The notes: a model not told the origin generated them from the letters alone. A DNA stretch of 64,000 nucleotides from Nephrocerus scutellatus (GCA_947095585.1 OX352762.1:47421335-47485334), one strand, 5' to 3'. Positions 37,954 to 52,810 are shown, counted from the stretch's first letter. Translations and numbers: made by a program.

Positions 37954-40900
37954 TCATGCGAATCGCTTGAGAAACTGATTTGTTCCTGCAATTCCAGACG
38001 ATAATGATCCTATTCCAGAATTTCCATAGGAAAAAGTCCTATAGTCGCATCTTAGTCCTACATTCCGAATTTCCTGCGAATCGCTTGAGAAATTGATTTG
38101 TTCCAGAAATTCCAGACCATAATGATCATATTCCAGAAATTCCAGACCATAATGATCATATTCCAGAATTTCCATAGGAAGAAGTCTAATAGTCGCATAT
38201 TAGTCACACATTCCGGATTTCATGCGAATCTCTTGGGAAATTGCTTTATTCCAGAAATTCCAGAGAAAAATGATCATATTCCAGAAGATCCATAGGAAGA
38301 AATCTTATATTCACATCTTAGTCCTACATTCCGAATTTCATGCGAATCGCTTAAGAAATTGATTTGTTCCTGAAATTCCAGACCATAATGATCATATTCC
38401 AGAAGTTCCATAGGAATAAATCTTATATTCACATCTTAGTCCTACATTCCGAATTTCATGCGAATCGCTTGAGAAATTGATTTGTTCCAGAAATTCCAGA
38501 CCATAATGATCATGTTCCAGAATTTTCATAGGAAGAATTCTTATAGTCGCATCTTAGTTCTACATTCCGAATTTCATGCGAATCTCTTGGGAAATTGCTT
38601 TTTTCCAGAAATTTCAGACAAAAATGATCATATTCCAGAAGTTCCATAGGAAGAAATCTTATGTTCACATCTTCGTCCTACATTCCGAATTTCATGCGAA
38701 TCGCTTGAGAAATTACTTTGTTCCAGAAATTCCAGACCATAATGATCATATTCCAGAATTTCCATAGGAAGAAGTCTGATAGTCGCATCTTAGTTCTACA
38801 TTCCGAATTTCCTGCGATTCGCTTGAGAAATTGATTTGTTACAGAAATTCCAGACCATAATGATCATATTCCAGAATTTCCATAGGAAGAAATCTTCTTG
38901 TCGCATCGTAGTTCTAAATTCCGAATTTCATGCGAATCGCTTGAGAAATTGATTTGTTCCAGAAATTCCAGACCATAATGATCATATTCCAGAATTACCA
39001 TAGGAAGAAGTCTGATAGTCGCATCTATGTTCTACATTCCGAATTTCCTGCGAATCGCTTGAGAAATTGATTTGCTCCAGAAATTCCAGACCATAATGAT
39101 CATATTCCAGAATTTCCATAGGAAGAAGTCTAATAGTCGCATCTTAGTTCTACATTCCGAATTTCATGCGAATCGCTTGGGAAATTTATTTGTTCCTGAA
39201 ATTCCAGACCATAATGATCATATTCCAGAATTTCCATAGGAAGAAGTCTAATAGTCGCATCTTAGTTCTACATTCCGAATTTCATGCGAATCGCTTGAGA
39301 AATTGATTTGTTTCAGAAATTCCAGACCATAATGATCATATTCCAGAATTTCCATAGGAAGAAGTCTTATAGTCGCATCTTAGTTCTACATTCCGAATTT
39401 CATGCAAATCGCTTGAGAAATTGATTTGTTCCAGAAATTCCAGACCATAATGAGCATATTCCAGAATTTCCATAGGAAGAAGTCTAATAGTAGCATCTTA
39501 GTTCTACATTCCGAATTTCATGCGAATCGCTTGGGAAATGGATTTGTTCCTAAAATTCCAGACCATAATGATCATATTCCAGAATTTCCATAGGAAGAAG
39601 TCTAATAGTGGCATCTTAGTTCTACATTCCGAATTTCATGCGAATCGCTTGAGAAATTGATTTATTCCAGAAATTCCAGACCATAATGATCATATTCCAG
39701 AATTTCCATAGGAAGAAATCTTATAGTCGCATCGTAGTTCTAAATTCCGAATTTCATGTGAATCGCTTGAGAAATTGATTTGTTCCAGAAATTCCAGACC
39801 ATAATGATCATATTCCACAATTTCCATAGGAAGAAGTCTGATAGTCGCATCTTAGTTCTACATTCTGAATTTCCTGCGAATTGCTTGGGAAATTGATTTG
39901 TTCCAGAATTTCCATAGGAAGAAATCTTATAGTCGCATCTTAGTTCTACATTCCGAATTTCATGCGAATTGCTTGAGAAATTGATTTGTTCCAGAAATTC
40001 CAGACCATAATGAGCATATTCCAGAATTTCCATAGGAAGAAGTCTAATAGTCGCATCTTAGTTCTACATTCCGAATTTCATGCGAATCGTTTGGAAATGG
40101 ATTTGTTCCTAAAATTCCAGACCATAATGATCATATTCCAGAATTTCCATAGGAAGAAATCTTATAGTCGCATCGTAGTTCTAAATTCCGAATTTCATGT
40201 GAATCGCTTGAGAAATTGATTTGTTCCAGAAATTCCAGACCATAATGGTCATATTCCAGAATTTCCATAGGAAGAAGTCTGATAGTCGCATCTTAGTTCT
40301 ACATTCCGAATTTCCTGCGAATCGCTTGGGAAATTGATTTGTTCCAGAAATTCCAGACCATAATGATCATATTCCAGAATTTCCAAAGGAAGAAGTCTTT
40401 TAGTCGCATCTTAGTCCTTCATTCCGAATTTCATGCGAATCGCTTGAGAAACTGATTTGTTCCTGCAATTCCAGACGATAATGATCATATTCCAGAATTT
40501 TCATAGGAAAAAGTCTTATAGTCGCATCTTAGTCCTACATTCCGAATTTCCTGCGAATCGCTTGAGAAATTGATTTGTTCCAGAAATTCCAGACCATAAT
40601 GATCATATTCCAGAATTTCCAGACCATAATGATCATATTCCAGAATTTCCATAGGAAGAAGTCTAATAGTCGCATCTTAGTCACACATTCCGGATTTCAT
40701 GCGAATCTCTTGGGAAATTGCTTTATTCCAGAAACTCCAGAGAAAAATGATCATATTCCAGAAGTTCCATAGGAAGAAATCTTATATTCACAACTTAGTC
40801 CTACATTCCGAATTTCATGCGAATCGCTTGAGAAATTGAATTGTTCCTGAAATTCCAGATAATGATCATATTCCAGAATTTCCATAGGAAGATGTCTTAT

Positions 40901-41518
40901 AGTCGCATCTTAGTCCTACATTCCGAATTTCATGCGAATCGCTTGAGAAATTGATTTGTTCCAGAAATTCCAGACCATAATGATCATATTCCAGAATTTC
41001 CATAGCAAGAATTCTTATAGTCGCATCTTAGTTCTACATTCCGAATTTCCTGCGAATCGCTTGAGAATTGATTTGTTACAGAAATTCCAGACCATAATGA
41101 TCATATTCCAGAATTTCCATAGGAAGAAATCTTCTAGTCGCATCGTAGTTCTAAATTCCGAATTTCATGCGAATCGCTTGAGTAATTGATTTGTTCCAGA
41201 AATTCCAGACCATAATGATCATATTCCAGAAATTCCATAGGAAGAAGTCTGATAGTCGCATCTATGTTCTACATTCCGAATTTCCTGCGAATCGCTTGAG
41301 AAATTGATTTGTTCCAGAAATTCCAGACCATAATGATCATATTCCAGAATTTCCATAGGAAGAAGTCTAATAGTCGCATCTTAGTTCTACATTCCGAATT
41401 TCATGCGAATCGCTTGGGAAATTTATTTGTTCCAGAAATTCCAGACCATAATGATCATATACCAGAATTTCCATAGGAAGAAGTCTAATAGTGGCATATT
41501 AGTTCTACATTCCGAATT
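37954..41518 (+). repeat. HOR-B unit 4 (about 3.57 kb, terminal)
   Basis: Follows the preceding unit without the 944-bp duplication. Private changes include GATTTGTTTCAG (39305), AATAGTAGCATC (39487) and ATATTCACAACTTAG (40790). Around 41519 it departs from the HOR-B order: after GTGGCATATTAG the next monomer has TTTCATGCG instead of TTTCCTGCG. No further HOR-B start follows. Confidence 0.83.
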
Positions 41519-42267
41519 TCATGCGAATCGCTTGAGAAATTGATTTATTCCAGAAATTCCAGACCATAATGATCATATTCCAGAATTTCCATAGGAAGAA
41601 ATCTTATAGTCGCATCGTAGTTCTAAATTCCGAATTTCATGCGAATCGCTTGAGAAATTGATTTGTTCCAGAAATTCCAGACCATAATGATCATATTCCA
41701 CAATTTCCATAGGAAGAAGTCTGATAGTCGCATCTTAGTTCTACATTCTGAATTTCCTGCGAATTGCTTGGGAAATTGATTTGTTCCAGAATTTCCATAG
41801 GAAGAAATCTTATAGTCGCATCTTAGTTCTACATTCCGAATTTCATGCGAATTGCTTGAGAAATTGATTTGTTCCAGAAATTCCAGACCATAATGATCAT
41901 ATTCCAGAATTTCCAAAGGAAGAAATCTTATAGTCGCATCGTAGTGCTACATTCCTAATTTCATGCGAATCGCTTGAGAAATTGATTTGTTCCAGAAATT
42001 CCAGACGATAATGGTCATATTCCAGAATTTCCATAGGAAGAAGTCTGATAGTCGCATCTTAGTTCTACATTCCGAATTTCCTGCGAATCGCTTGGGAAAT
42101 TGATTTGTTCCAGAAATTCCAGACCATAATGATCATATTCCAGAATTTCCAAAGGAAGAAGTCTTTTAGTCGCATCTTATTCCTTCATTCCGAATTTCAT
42201 GCGAATCGCTTGAGAAACTGATTTGTTCCTGCAATTCCAGACGATAATGATCATATTCCAGAATTTT
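41519..42267 (+). repeat. Bridge from HOR-B to the right-hand blocks
   Basis: Contains an 88-bp monomer (joint at 41792), a CATTCCTAATTTC monomer (41950) and an AACTGATTTGTTCCTG monomer. From about 41940 it matches about 21800-22600 at a constant offset of 20142 bp. It is therefore left-type material re-used here. Confidence 0.75.
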
Positions 42268-43794
42268 CATAGGAAAAAGTCTTATAGTCGCATCTTAGTC
42301 CTACATTCCGAATTTCCTGCGAATCGCTTGAGAAATTGATTTGTTCCAGAAATTCCAGACCATAATGATCATATTCCAGAATTTCCAGACCATAATGATC
42401 ATATTCCAGAATTTCCATAGGAAGAAGTCTAATAGTCGCATCTTAGTCACACATTCCGGATTTCATGCGAATCTCTTGGGAAATTGCTTTATTCCAGAAA
42501 TTCCAGAGAAAAATGATCATATTCCAGAAGTTCCATAGGAAGAAATCTTATATTCACATCTTAGTCCTACATTCCGAATTTCATGCGAATCGCTTGAGAA
42601 ATTGATTTGTTCCTGAAATTCCAGATAATGATCATATTCCAGAATTTCCATAGGAAGAAGTCTTATAGTCGCATCTTAGTCCTACATTCCGAATTTCATG
42701 CGAATCTCTTGGGAAATTGCTTTATTCCAGAAATTCCAGACAAAAATAATCATATTCCAGAAGTTCCATAGGAATAAATCTTATATTCACATCTTAGTCC
42801 TACATTCCGAATTTCATGCGAATCGCTTGAGAAATTGATTTGTTCCAGAAATTCCAGACCATAATGATCATATTCCAGAATTTCCATAGCAAGAATTCTT
42901 ATAGTCGCATCTTAGTTCTACATTCCGAATTTCCTGCGAATCGCTTGAGAAATTGATTTGTTACAGAAATTCCAGACCATAATGATCATATTCCAGAATT
43001 TCCATAGGAAGAAATCTTCTAGTCGCATCGTAGTTCTAAATTCCGAATTTCATGCGAATCGCTTGAGTAATTGATTTGTTCCAGAAATTCCAGACCATAA
43101 TGATCATATTCCAGAATTTCCATAGGAAGAAGTCTAATAGTCGCATCTTAGTTCTACATTCCGAATTTCATGCGAATCGCTTGGGAAATTTATTTGTTCC
43201 AGAAATTCCAGACCATAATGATCATATTCCAGAATTTCCATAGGAAGAAGTCTAATAGTGGCATATTAATTCTACATTCCGAATTTCATGCGAATCGCTT
43301 GAGAAATTGATTTATTCCAGAAATTCCAGACCATAATGATCATATTCCAGAATTTCCATAGGAAGAAATCTTATATTCACATCTTAGTCCTACATTCCGA
43401 ATTTCATGCGAATCGCTTGAGAAATTGATTTGTTCCAGAAATTCCAGACCATAATGATCATATTCCAGAATTTCTATAGGAAGAATTCTCATAGTCGCAT
43501 CTTAGTTCTTCATTCCGAATTTCATGCGAATCTCTTGGGAAATTGCTTTATTCCAGAAATTCCAGACAAAAATGATCATATTCCAGAAGTACCATAGGAA
43601 GAAATCTTATATTCACATCTTAGTCCTACATTCCGAATTTCATGCGAACGGCTTGAGAAATTGATTTGTTCCTGCAATTCCAGACGATAATGATCATATT
43701 CCAGAATTTTCATAGGAAAAAGTCTTATAGTCGCATCTTAGTCCTACATTCCGAATTTGCTGCGAATCGCTTGAGAAATTGATTTGTTCCAGAA

Positions 43795-45736
43795 ATTCCA
43801 GACCATAATGATCATATTCCAGAATTTCCAGACCATAATGATCATATTCCAGAATTTCCATAGGAAGAAGTCTAATAGTCGCATCTTAGTCACACATTCC
43901 GGATTTCATGCGTATCTCTTGGGAAATTGCTTTATTCCAGAAATTCCAGAGAAAAATGATCATATTCCAGAAGTTCCATAGGAAGAAATCTTATATTCAC
44001 ATCTTAGTCCTACATTCCGAATTTCATGCGAATCGCTTGAGAAATTGATTTGTTCCTGAAATTCCAGATAATGATCATATTCCAGAACTTCCATAGGAAG
44101 AAGTCTTATAGTCGCATCTTAGTCCTACATTCCGAATTTCATGCGAATCTCTTGGGAAATTGCTTTATTCCAGAAATTCCAGACAAAAATGATCATATTC
44201 CAGAAGTTCCATAGGAATAAATCTTATATTCACATCTTAGTCCTACATTCCGAATTTCATGCGAATCGCTTGAGAAATTGATTTGTTCCAGAAATTCCAG
44301 ACCATAATGATCATATTCCAGAATTTCCATAGCAAGAATTCTTATAGTCGCATCTTAGTTCTACATTCCGAATTTCCTGCGAATCGCTTGAGAAATTGAT
44401 TTGTTACAGAAATTCCAGACCATAATGATCATATTCCAGAATTTCCATAGGAAGAAATCTTCTAGTCGCATCGTAGTTCTAAATTCCGAATTTCATGCGA
44501 ATCGCTTGAGTAATTGATTTGTTCCAGAAATTCCAGACCATAATGATCATATTCCAGAATTTCCATAGGAAGAAGTCTAATAGTCGCATCTTAGTTCTAC
44601 ATTCCGAATTTCATGCGAATCGCTTGGGAAATTTATTTGTTCCAGAAATTCCAGACCATAATGATCATATTCCAGAATTTCCATAGGAAGAAGTCTAATA
44701 GTGGCATATTAATTCTACATTCCGAATTTCATGCGAATCGCTTGAGAAATTGATTTATTCCAGAAATTCCAGACCATAATGATCATATTCCAGAATTTAC
44801 AGACCATAATGATCATATTCCAGAATTTCCATAGGAAGAAGTCTAATAGTCGCATCTTAGTCACACATTCCGGATTTCATGCGAATCTCTTGGGAAATTG
44901 CTTTATTCCAGAAATTCCAGAGAAAAATGATCATATTCCAGAAGTTCCATAGGAAGAAATCTTATATTCACATCTTAGTCCTACATTCCGAATTTCATGC
45001 GAATCGCTTGAGAAATTGATTTGTTCCTGAAATTCCAGATAATGATCATATTCCAGAATTTCCATAGGAAGAAGTCTTATAGTCGCATCTTAGTCCTACA
45101 TTCCGAATTTCATGCGAATCTCTTGGGAAATTGCTTTATTCCAGAAATTCCAGACAAAAATGATCATATTCCAGAAGTTCCATAGGAATAAATCTTATAT
45201 TCACATCTTAGTCCTACATTCCGAATTTCATGCGAATCGCTTGAGAAATTGATTTGTTCCAGAATTTCCAGACCATAATGATCATATTCCAGAATTTCCA
45301 TAGCAAGAATTCTTATAGTCGCATCTTAGTTCTACATTCCGAATTTCCTGCGAATCGCTTGAGAAATTGATTTGTTACAGAAATTCCAGACCATAATGAT
45401 CATATTCCAGAATTTCCATAGGAAGAAATCTTCTAGTCGCATCGTAGTTCTAAATTCCGAATTTCATGCGAATCGCTTGAGTAATTGATTTGTTCCAGAA
45501 ATTCCAGACCATAATGATCATATTCCAGAATTTCCATAGGAAGAAGTCTAATAGTCGCATCTTAGTTCTACATTCCGAATTTCATGCGAATCGCTTGGGA
45601 AATTTATTTGTTCCAGAAATTCCAGACCATAATGATCATATTCCAGAATTTCCATAGGAAGAAGTCTAATAGTGGCATATTAATTCTACATTCCGAATTT
45701 CATGCGAATCGCTTGAGAAATTGATTTATTCCAGAA
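43795..45736 (+). repeat. 971-bp tandem duplication
   Basis: The left copy is 43795-44765 and the right copy 44766-45736. The three-base-short CCAGATAATG monomer is at 44067 and 45038, confirming the 971-bp step. The duplication was already present when the 6.7-kb block was copied, because 54486-56427 shows the same pair, again 971 bp apart, with the same TTTACAG joint in the second copy. Confidence 0.9.
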
Positions 45737-46569
45737 ATTCCAGACCATAATGATCATATTCCAGAATTTCCATAGGAAGAAATCTTATATTCACATCTTA
45801 GTCCTACATTCCGAATTTCATGCGAATCGCTTGAGAAATTGATTTGTTCCAGAAATTCCAGACCATAATGATCATATTCCAGAATTTCTATAGGAAGAAT
45901 TCTCATAGTCGCATCTTAGTTCTTCATTCCGAATTTCATGCGAATCTCTTGGGAAATTGCTTTATTCCAGAAATTCCAGACAAAAATGATCATATTCCAG
46001 AAGTACCATAGGAAGAAATCTTATATTCACATCTTAGTCCTACATTCCGAATTTCATGCGAACGGCTTGAGAAATTGATTTGTTCCAGAAATTCCAGACC
46101 ATAATGATCATATTCCAGAATTTCCATAGGAAGAAATCTTATAGTCGCATCGTAGTTCTAAATTCCGAATTTCATGCGAATCGCTTGAGAAATTGATTTG
46201 TTCCAGAAATTCCAGACCATAATGATCATATTCCACAATTTCCATAGGAAGAAGTCTGATAGTCGCATCTTAGTTCTACATTCTGAATTTCCTGCGAATT
46301 GCTTGGGAAATTGATTTGTTCCAGAAATTCCAGACCATAATGATCATATTCCAGAATTTTCATAGGAAGAAATCTTATAGTCGCATCTTAGTTCTACATT
46401 CCGAATTTCCTGCGAATCGCTTGGGAAATTGATTTGTTCCAGAAATTCCAGACCATAATGATCATATTCAAGAATTTCCAAAGGAAGAAATCTTTTAGTC
46501 GCATCTTAGTCCTTCATTCCGAATTTCATGCGAATCGCTTTAGAAACTGATTTGTTCCTGCAATTCCAG

Positions 46570-46590
46570 ACGATATTTCCATAGGAAGAA
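46570..46590 (+). repeat. 17-bp-deletion monomer (about 101 bp)
   Basis: GACGATA runs directly into TTTCCATAGG, losing the ATGATCAT and second TTCCAGAA boxes. The same joint is found near 48517, 50267, 52212, 57260 and 59322. All six belong to the duplicated right-hand blocks, which argues for one deletion spread by copying. Confidence 0.88.
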
Positions 46591-48203
46591 GTCTAATAGT
46601 CGCATCTTAGTCACACATTCCGAATTTCATGCGAATCTCTTGGGAAATTGCTTTATTCCAGAAATTCCAGACAAAAATGATCATATTCCAGAAGTTTCAT
46701 AGGAAGAAATCTTATATTCACATCTTAGTCCTACATTCCGAATTTCATGCGAATCGCTTGAGAAATTGATTTGTTCCTGAAATTCCAGACCATAATGATC
46801 ATATTCCAGAATTTCCATAGGAAGAAGTCTTATAGTCGCATCTTAGTCCTACATTCCGAATTTCATGCGAATCTCTTGGGAAATTGCTTTATACCAGAAA
46901 TTCCACACAAAAATTATCATATTCCAGATGTTCCATAGGAAGAAATCTTATATTCACATCTTAGTCCTACATTCCGAATTTCATGCGAATCGCTTGAGAA
47001 ATTGATTTGTTCCAGAAATTCCAGACCATAATGATCATATTCCAGAATTTCTATAGGAAGAATTCTCATAGTCGCATCTTAGTTCTTCATTCCGAATTTC
47101 ATGCGAATCTCTTGGGAAATTGCTTTATTCCAGAAATTCCAGACAAAAATGATCATATTCCAGAAGTACCATAGGAAGAAATCTTATATTCACATCTTAG
47201 TCCTACATTCCGAATTTCATGCGAACGGCTTGAGAAATTGATTTGTTCCAGAAATTCCAGACCATAATGATCATATTCCAGAATTTCCATAGGAAGAAGT
47301 CTGATAGTCGCATCTTAGTTCTACTTTCCGAATTTCATGCGAATCGCTTGGGAAAGTGATTTGTTCCTGAAATTCCAGACCATAATGATCATATTCCAGA
47401 ATTTCCATAGGAAGAAGTCTAATAGTCGCATCTTAGTTCTACTTTCCGAATTTCATGCGAATCGCTTGAGAAATTGATTTGTTCCAGAAATTCCAGACCA
47501 TAATGATCATATTCCAGAATTTCCATAGGAACAATTCTTATAGTCGCATCTTAGTTCTACATTCCGAATTTCATGCAAATCGCTTGAGAAATTTATTTGT
47601 TCCAGAAATTCCAGACCATAATGATCATATTCCAGAATTTTCATAGGAAGAATTCTTATAGTCGCATCTTAGTTCTACATTCCGAATTTCATGCGAATCT
47701 CTTGGGAAATTGCTTTATTCCAGAAATTCCAGACAAAAATGATCATATTCCAGAAGTTCCATAGGAAGAAATCTTATATTCACATCTTCGTCCTACATTC
47801 CGAATTTCATGCGAATCGCTTGAGAAATTACTTTGTTCCAGAAATTCCAGACCATAATGATCATATTCCAGAATTTCCATAGGAAGAAGTCTGATAGTCG
47901 CATCTTAGTTCTACATTCCGAATTTCCTGCGATTCGCTTGAGAAATTGATTTGTTACAGAAATTCCAGACCATAATGATCATTTTCCAGAATTTCCATAG
48001 GAAGAAATCTTCTAGTCGCATCGTAGTTCTAAATTCCGAATTTCATGCGAATCGCTTGAGAAATTGATTTGTTCCAGAAATTCCAGACCATAATGATCAT
48101 ATTCCAGAATTTCCATAGGAAGAATTCTTATAGTCGCATCTTAGTTCTACATTCCGAATTTCATGCGAATCTCTTGGGAAATTGCTTTATTCCAGAAATT
48201 CCA

Positions 48204-48225
48204 GACAGACATCTTCGTCCTACAT
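48204..48225 (+). repeat. 45-bp-deletion monomer (about 73 bp)
   Basis: CCAGACA is joined to GACATCTTCG, removing the palindrome, the second TTCCAGAA and the CATAGGAAG segment. It recurs near 51901, 59012 and 60957, and near 63864 as CAGATATCTTCG. It is among the shortest monomers in the window and is confined to the right 16 kb. Confidence 0.87.
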
Positions 48226-51200
48226 TCCGAACTTCATGCGAATCGCTTGAGAAATTACTTTGTTCCAGAAATTCCAGACCATAATGATCATATTCCAGAA
48301 TTTCCATAGGAAGAAGTCTGATAGTCGCATCTTAGTTCTACATTCCGAATTTCCTGCGATTCGCTTGAGAAATTGATTTGTTACAGAAATTCCAGACCAT
48401 AATGATCATATTCCAGAATTTCCATAGGAAGAAATCTTCTAGTCGCATCGTAGTTCTAAATTCCGAATTTCATGCGAATCGCTTGAGAAATTGATTTGTT
48501 CCTGCAATTCCAGACGATATTTCCATAGGAAGAAGTCTAATAGTCGCATCTTAGTCACACATTCCGAATTTCATGCGAATCTCTTGGGAAATTGCTTTAT
48601 TCCAGAAATTCCAGACAAAAATGATCATATTCCAGAAGTTTCATAGGAAGAAATCTTATATTCACATCTTAGTCCTACATTCCGAATTTCATGCGAATCG
48701 CTTGAGAAATTGATTTGTTCCTGAAATTCCAGACCATAATGATCATATTCCAGAATTTCCATAGGAAGAAGTCTTATAGTCGCATCTTAGTCCTACATTC
48801 CGAATTTCATGCGAATCTCTTGGGAAATTGCTTTATACCAGAAATTCCACACAAAAATTATCATATTCCAGATGTTCCATAGGAAGAAATCTTATATTCA
48901 CATCTTAGTCCTACATTCCGAATTTCATGCGAATCGCTTGAGAAATTGATTTGTTCCAGAAATTCCAGACCATAATGATCATATTCCAGAATTTCCATAG
49001 CAAGAATTCTTATAGTCGCATCTTAGTTCTACATTCCGAATTTCCTGCGAATCGCTTGAGAAATTGATTTGTTACAGAAATTCCAGACCATAATGATCAT
49101 ATTCCAGAATTTCCATAGGAAGAAATCTTCTAGTCGCATCGTAGTTCTAAATTCCGAATTTCATGCGAATCGCTTGAGTAATTGATTTGTTCCAGAAATT
49201 CCAGACCATAATGATCATATTCCAGAATTTCCATAGGAAGAAGTCTAATAGTCGCATCTTAGTTCTACATTCCGAATTTCATGCGAATCGCTTGGGAAAT
49301 TTATTTGTTCCAGAAATTCCAGACCATAATGATCATATTCCAGAATTTCCATAGGAAGAAGTCTAATAGTGGCATATTAATTCTACATTCCGAATATCAT
49401 GCGAATCGCTTGAGAAATTGATTTATTCCAGAAATTCCAGACCATAATGATCATATTCCAGAATTTCCATAGGAAGAAATCTTATATTCACATCTTAGTC
49501 CTACATTCCGAATTTCATGCGAATCGCTTGAGAAATTGATTTGTTCCAGAAATTCCAGACCATAATGATCATATTCCAGAATTTCTATAGGAAGAATTCT
49601 CATAGTCGCATCTTAGTTCTTCATTCCGAATTTCATGCGAATCTCTTGGGAAATTGCTTTATTCCAGAAATTCCAGACAAAAATGATCATATTCCAGAAG
49701 TACCATAGGAAGAAATCTTATATTCACATCTTAGTCCTACATTCCGAATTTCATGCGAACGGCTTGAGAAATTGATTTGTTCCAGAAATTCCAGACCATA
49801 ATGATCATATTCCAGAATTTCCATAGGAAGAAATCTTATAGTCGCATCGTAGTTCTAAATTCCGAATTTCATGCGAATCGCTTGAGAAATTGATTTGTTC
49901 CAGAAATTCCAGACCATAATGATCATATTCCACAATTTCCATAGGAAGAAGTCTGATAGTCGCATCTTAGTTCTACATTCTGAATTTCCTGCGAATTGCT
50001 TGGGAAATTGATTTGTTCCAGAAATTCCAGACCATAATGATCATATTCCAGAATTTTCATAGGAAGAAATCTTATAGTCGCATCTTAGTTCTACATTCCG
50101 AATTTCCTGCGAATCGCTTGGGAAATTGATTTGTTCCAGAAATTCCAGACCATAATGATCATATTCAAGAATTTCCAAAGGAAGAAATCTTTTAGTCGCA
50201 TCTTAGTCCTTCATTACGAATTTCATGCGAATCGCTTTAGAAACTGATTTGTTCCTGCAATTCCAGACGATATTTCCATAGGAAGAAGTCTAATAGTAGC
50301 ATCTTAGTCACACATTCCGAATTTCATGCGAATCTCTTGGGAAATTGCTTTATTCCAGAAATTCCAGACAAAAATGATCATATTCCAGAAGTTTCATAGG
50401 AAGAAATCTTATATTCACATCTTAGTCCTACATTCCGAATTTCATGCGAATCGCTTGAGAAATTGATTTGTTCCTGAAATTCCAGACCATAATGATCATA
50501 TTCCAGAATTTCCATAGGAAGAAGTCTTATAGTCACATCTTAGTCCTACATTCCGAATTTCATGCGAATCTCTTGGGAAATTGCTTTATACCAGAAATTC
50601 CACACAAAAATTATCATATTCCAGATGTTCCATAGGAAGAAATCTTATATTCACATCTTAGTCCTACATTCCGAATTTCATGCGAATCGCTTGAGAAATT
50701 GATTTGTTCCAGAAATTCCAGACCATAATGATCATATTCCAGAATTTCTATAGGAAGAATTCTCATAGTCGCATCTTAGTTCTTCATTCCGAATTTCATG
50801 CGAATCTCTTGGGAAATTGCTTTATTCCAGAAATTCCAGACAAAAATGATCATATTCCAGAAGTACCATAGGAAGAAATCTTATATTCACATCTTAGTCC
50901 TACATTCCGAATTTCATGCGAACGGCTTGAGAAATTGATTTGTTCCAGAAATTCCAGACCATAATGATCATATTCCAGAATTTCCATAGGAAGAAGTCTG
51001 ATAGTCGCATCTTAGTTCTACTTTCCGAATTTCATGCGAATCGCTTGGGAAAGTGATTTGTTCCTGAAATTCCAGACCATAATGATCATATTCCAGAATT
51101 TCCATAGGAAGAAGTCTAATAGTCGCATCTTAGTTCTACTTTCTGAATTTCATGCGAATCGCTTGAGAAATTGATTTGTTCCAGAAATTCCAGACCATAA

Positions 51201-52683
51201 TGATCATATTCCAGAATTTCCATAGGAACAATTCTTATAGTCGCATCTTAGTTCTACATTCCGAATTTCATGCAAATCGCTTGAGAAATTTATTTGTTCC
51301 AGAAATTCCAGACCATAATGATCATATTCCAGAATTTTCATAGGAAGAATTCTTATAGTCGCATCTTAGTTCTACATTCCGAATTTCATGCGAATCTCTT
51401 GGGAAATTGCTTTATTCCAGAAATTCCAGACAAAAATGATCATATTCCAGAAGTTCCATAGGAAGAAATCTTATATTCACATCTTCGTCCTACATTCCGA
51501 ATTTCATGCGAATCGCTTGAGAAATTACTTTGTTCCAGAAATTCCAGACCATAATGATCATATTCCAGAATTTCCATAGGAAGAAGTCTGATAGTCGCAT
51601 CTTAGTTCTACATTCCGAATTTCCTGCGATTCGCTTGAGAAATTGATTTGTTACAGAAATTCCAGACCATAATGATCATTTTCCAGAATTTCCATAGGAA
51701 GAAATCTTCTAGTCGCATCGTAGTTCTAAATTCCGAATTTCATGCGAATCGCTTGAGAAATTGATTTGTTCCAGAAATTCCAGACCATAATGATCATATT
51801 CCAGAATTTCCATAGGAAGAATTCTTATAATCGCATCTTAGTTCTACATTCCGAATTTCATGCGAATCTCTTGGGAAATTGCTTTATTCCAGAAATTCCA
51901 GACAGACATCTTCGTCCTACATTCCGAACTTCATGCGAATCGCTTGAGAAATTACTTTGTTCCAGAAATTCCAGACCATAATGATCATATTCCAGAATTT
52001 CCATAGGAAGAAGTCTGATAGTCGCATCTTAGTTCTACATTCCGAATTTCCTGCGATTCGCTTGAGAAATTGATTTGTTACAGAAATTCCAGACCATAAT
52101 GATCATATTCCAGAATTTCCATAGGAAGAAATCTTCTAGTCGCATCGTAGTTCTAAATTCCGAATTTCATGCGAATCGCTTGAGAAATTGATTTGTTCCT
52201 GCAATTCCAGACGATATTTCCATAGGAAGAAGTCTAATAGTCGCATCTTAGTCACACATTCCGAATTTCATGCGAATCTCTTGGGAAATTGCTTTATTCC
52301 AGAAATTCCAGACAAAAATGATCATATTCCAGAAGTTTCATAGGAAGAAATCTTATATTCACATCTTAGTCCTACATTCCGAATTTCATGCGAATCGCTT
52401 GAGAAATTGATTTGTTCCTGAAATTCCAGACCATAATGATCATATTCCAGAATTTCCATAGGAAGAAGTCTTATAGTCGCATCTTAGTCCTACATTCCGA
52501 ATTTCATGCGAATCTCTTGGGAAATTGCTTTATACCAGAAATTCCACACAAAAATTATCATATTCCAGATGTTCCATAGGAAGAAATCTTATATTCACAT
52601 CTTAGTCCTACATTCCGAATTTCATGCGAATCGCTTGAGACATTGATTTGTTCCAGAAATTCCAGACCATAATGATCATATTC

Positions 52684-52810
52684 CAGAATTTCTATAGGAA
52701 GAATTCTCATAGTCGCATCTTAGTTCTTCATTCCGAATTTCATGCGAATCTCTTGGGAAATTGCTTTATTCCAGAAATTCCAGACAAAAATGATCATATT
52801 CCAGAAGTAC
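52684..52810 (+). repeat. Connector between the 3697-bp copy and the 6.7-kb block copy
   Basis: About one monomer of TTTCTATAGG and AAGTACCATAGG type. The joint AGTACCATAGGAAAAAGTC near 52805-52824 replaces the usual AGTACCATAGGAAGAAATC. It is the novel breakpoint where the right copy of the 6.7-kb block was inserted or exchanged. Confidence 0.7.

Larger units (their letters stand above)
42268..48990 (+). repeat. 6.7-kb duplicated block, left copy
   Basis: Re-appears at 52811-59799. The offset is 10543 bp at first, 10691 bp after a 148-bp insertion in the right copy near 53043, and 10809 bp after an extra monomer near 57990. Shared rare markers include ACTGCGAACGGCTTG-type GAACGGCTTG monomers, AGTACCATAGG, the 17-bp-deletion GACGATATTTCC monomer and GACAGACATCTTCG. 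Confidence 0.88.
45290..52683 (+). repeat. 3697-bp tandem duplication (two copies)
   Basis: The copies are about 45290-48986 and 48987-52683, offset 3697 bp. Checkpoints: CCATAGCAAG at 45301 and 48998, GACGATATTTCC at about 46570 and 50267, and GACAGACATC at about 48204 and 51901. Differences are single bases, for example GAATATCATGCG (49394), CATTACGAATTT (50213), CTTTCTGAATTT (51139) and TTATAATCGC (51828). Confidence 0.9.
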
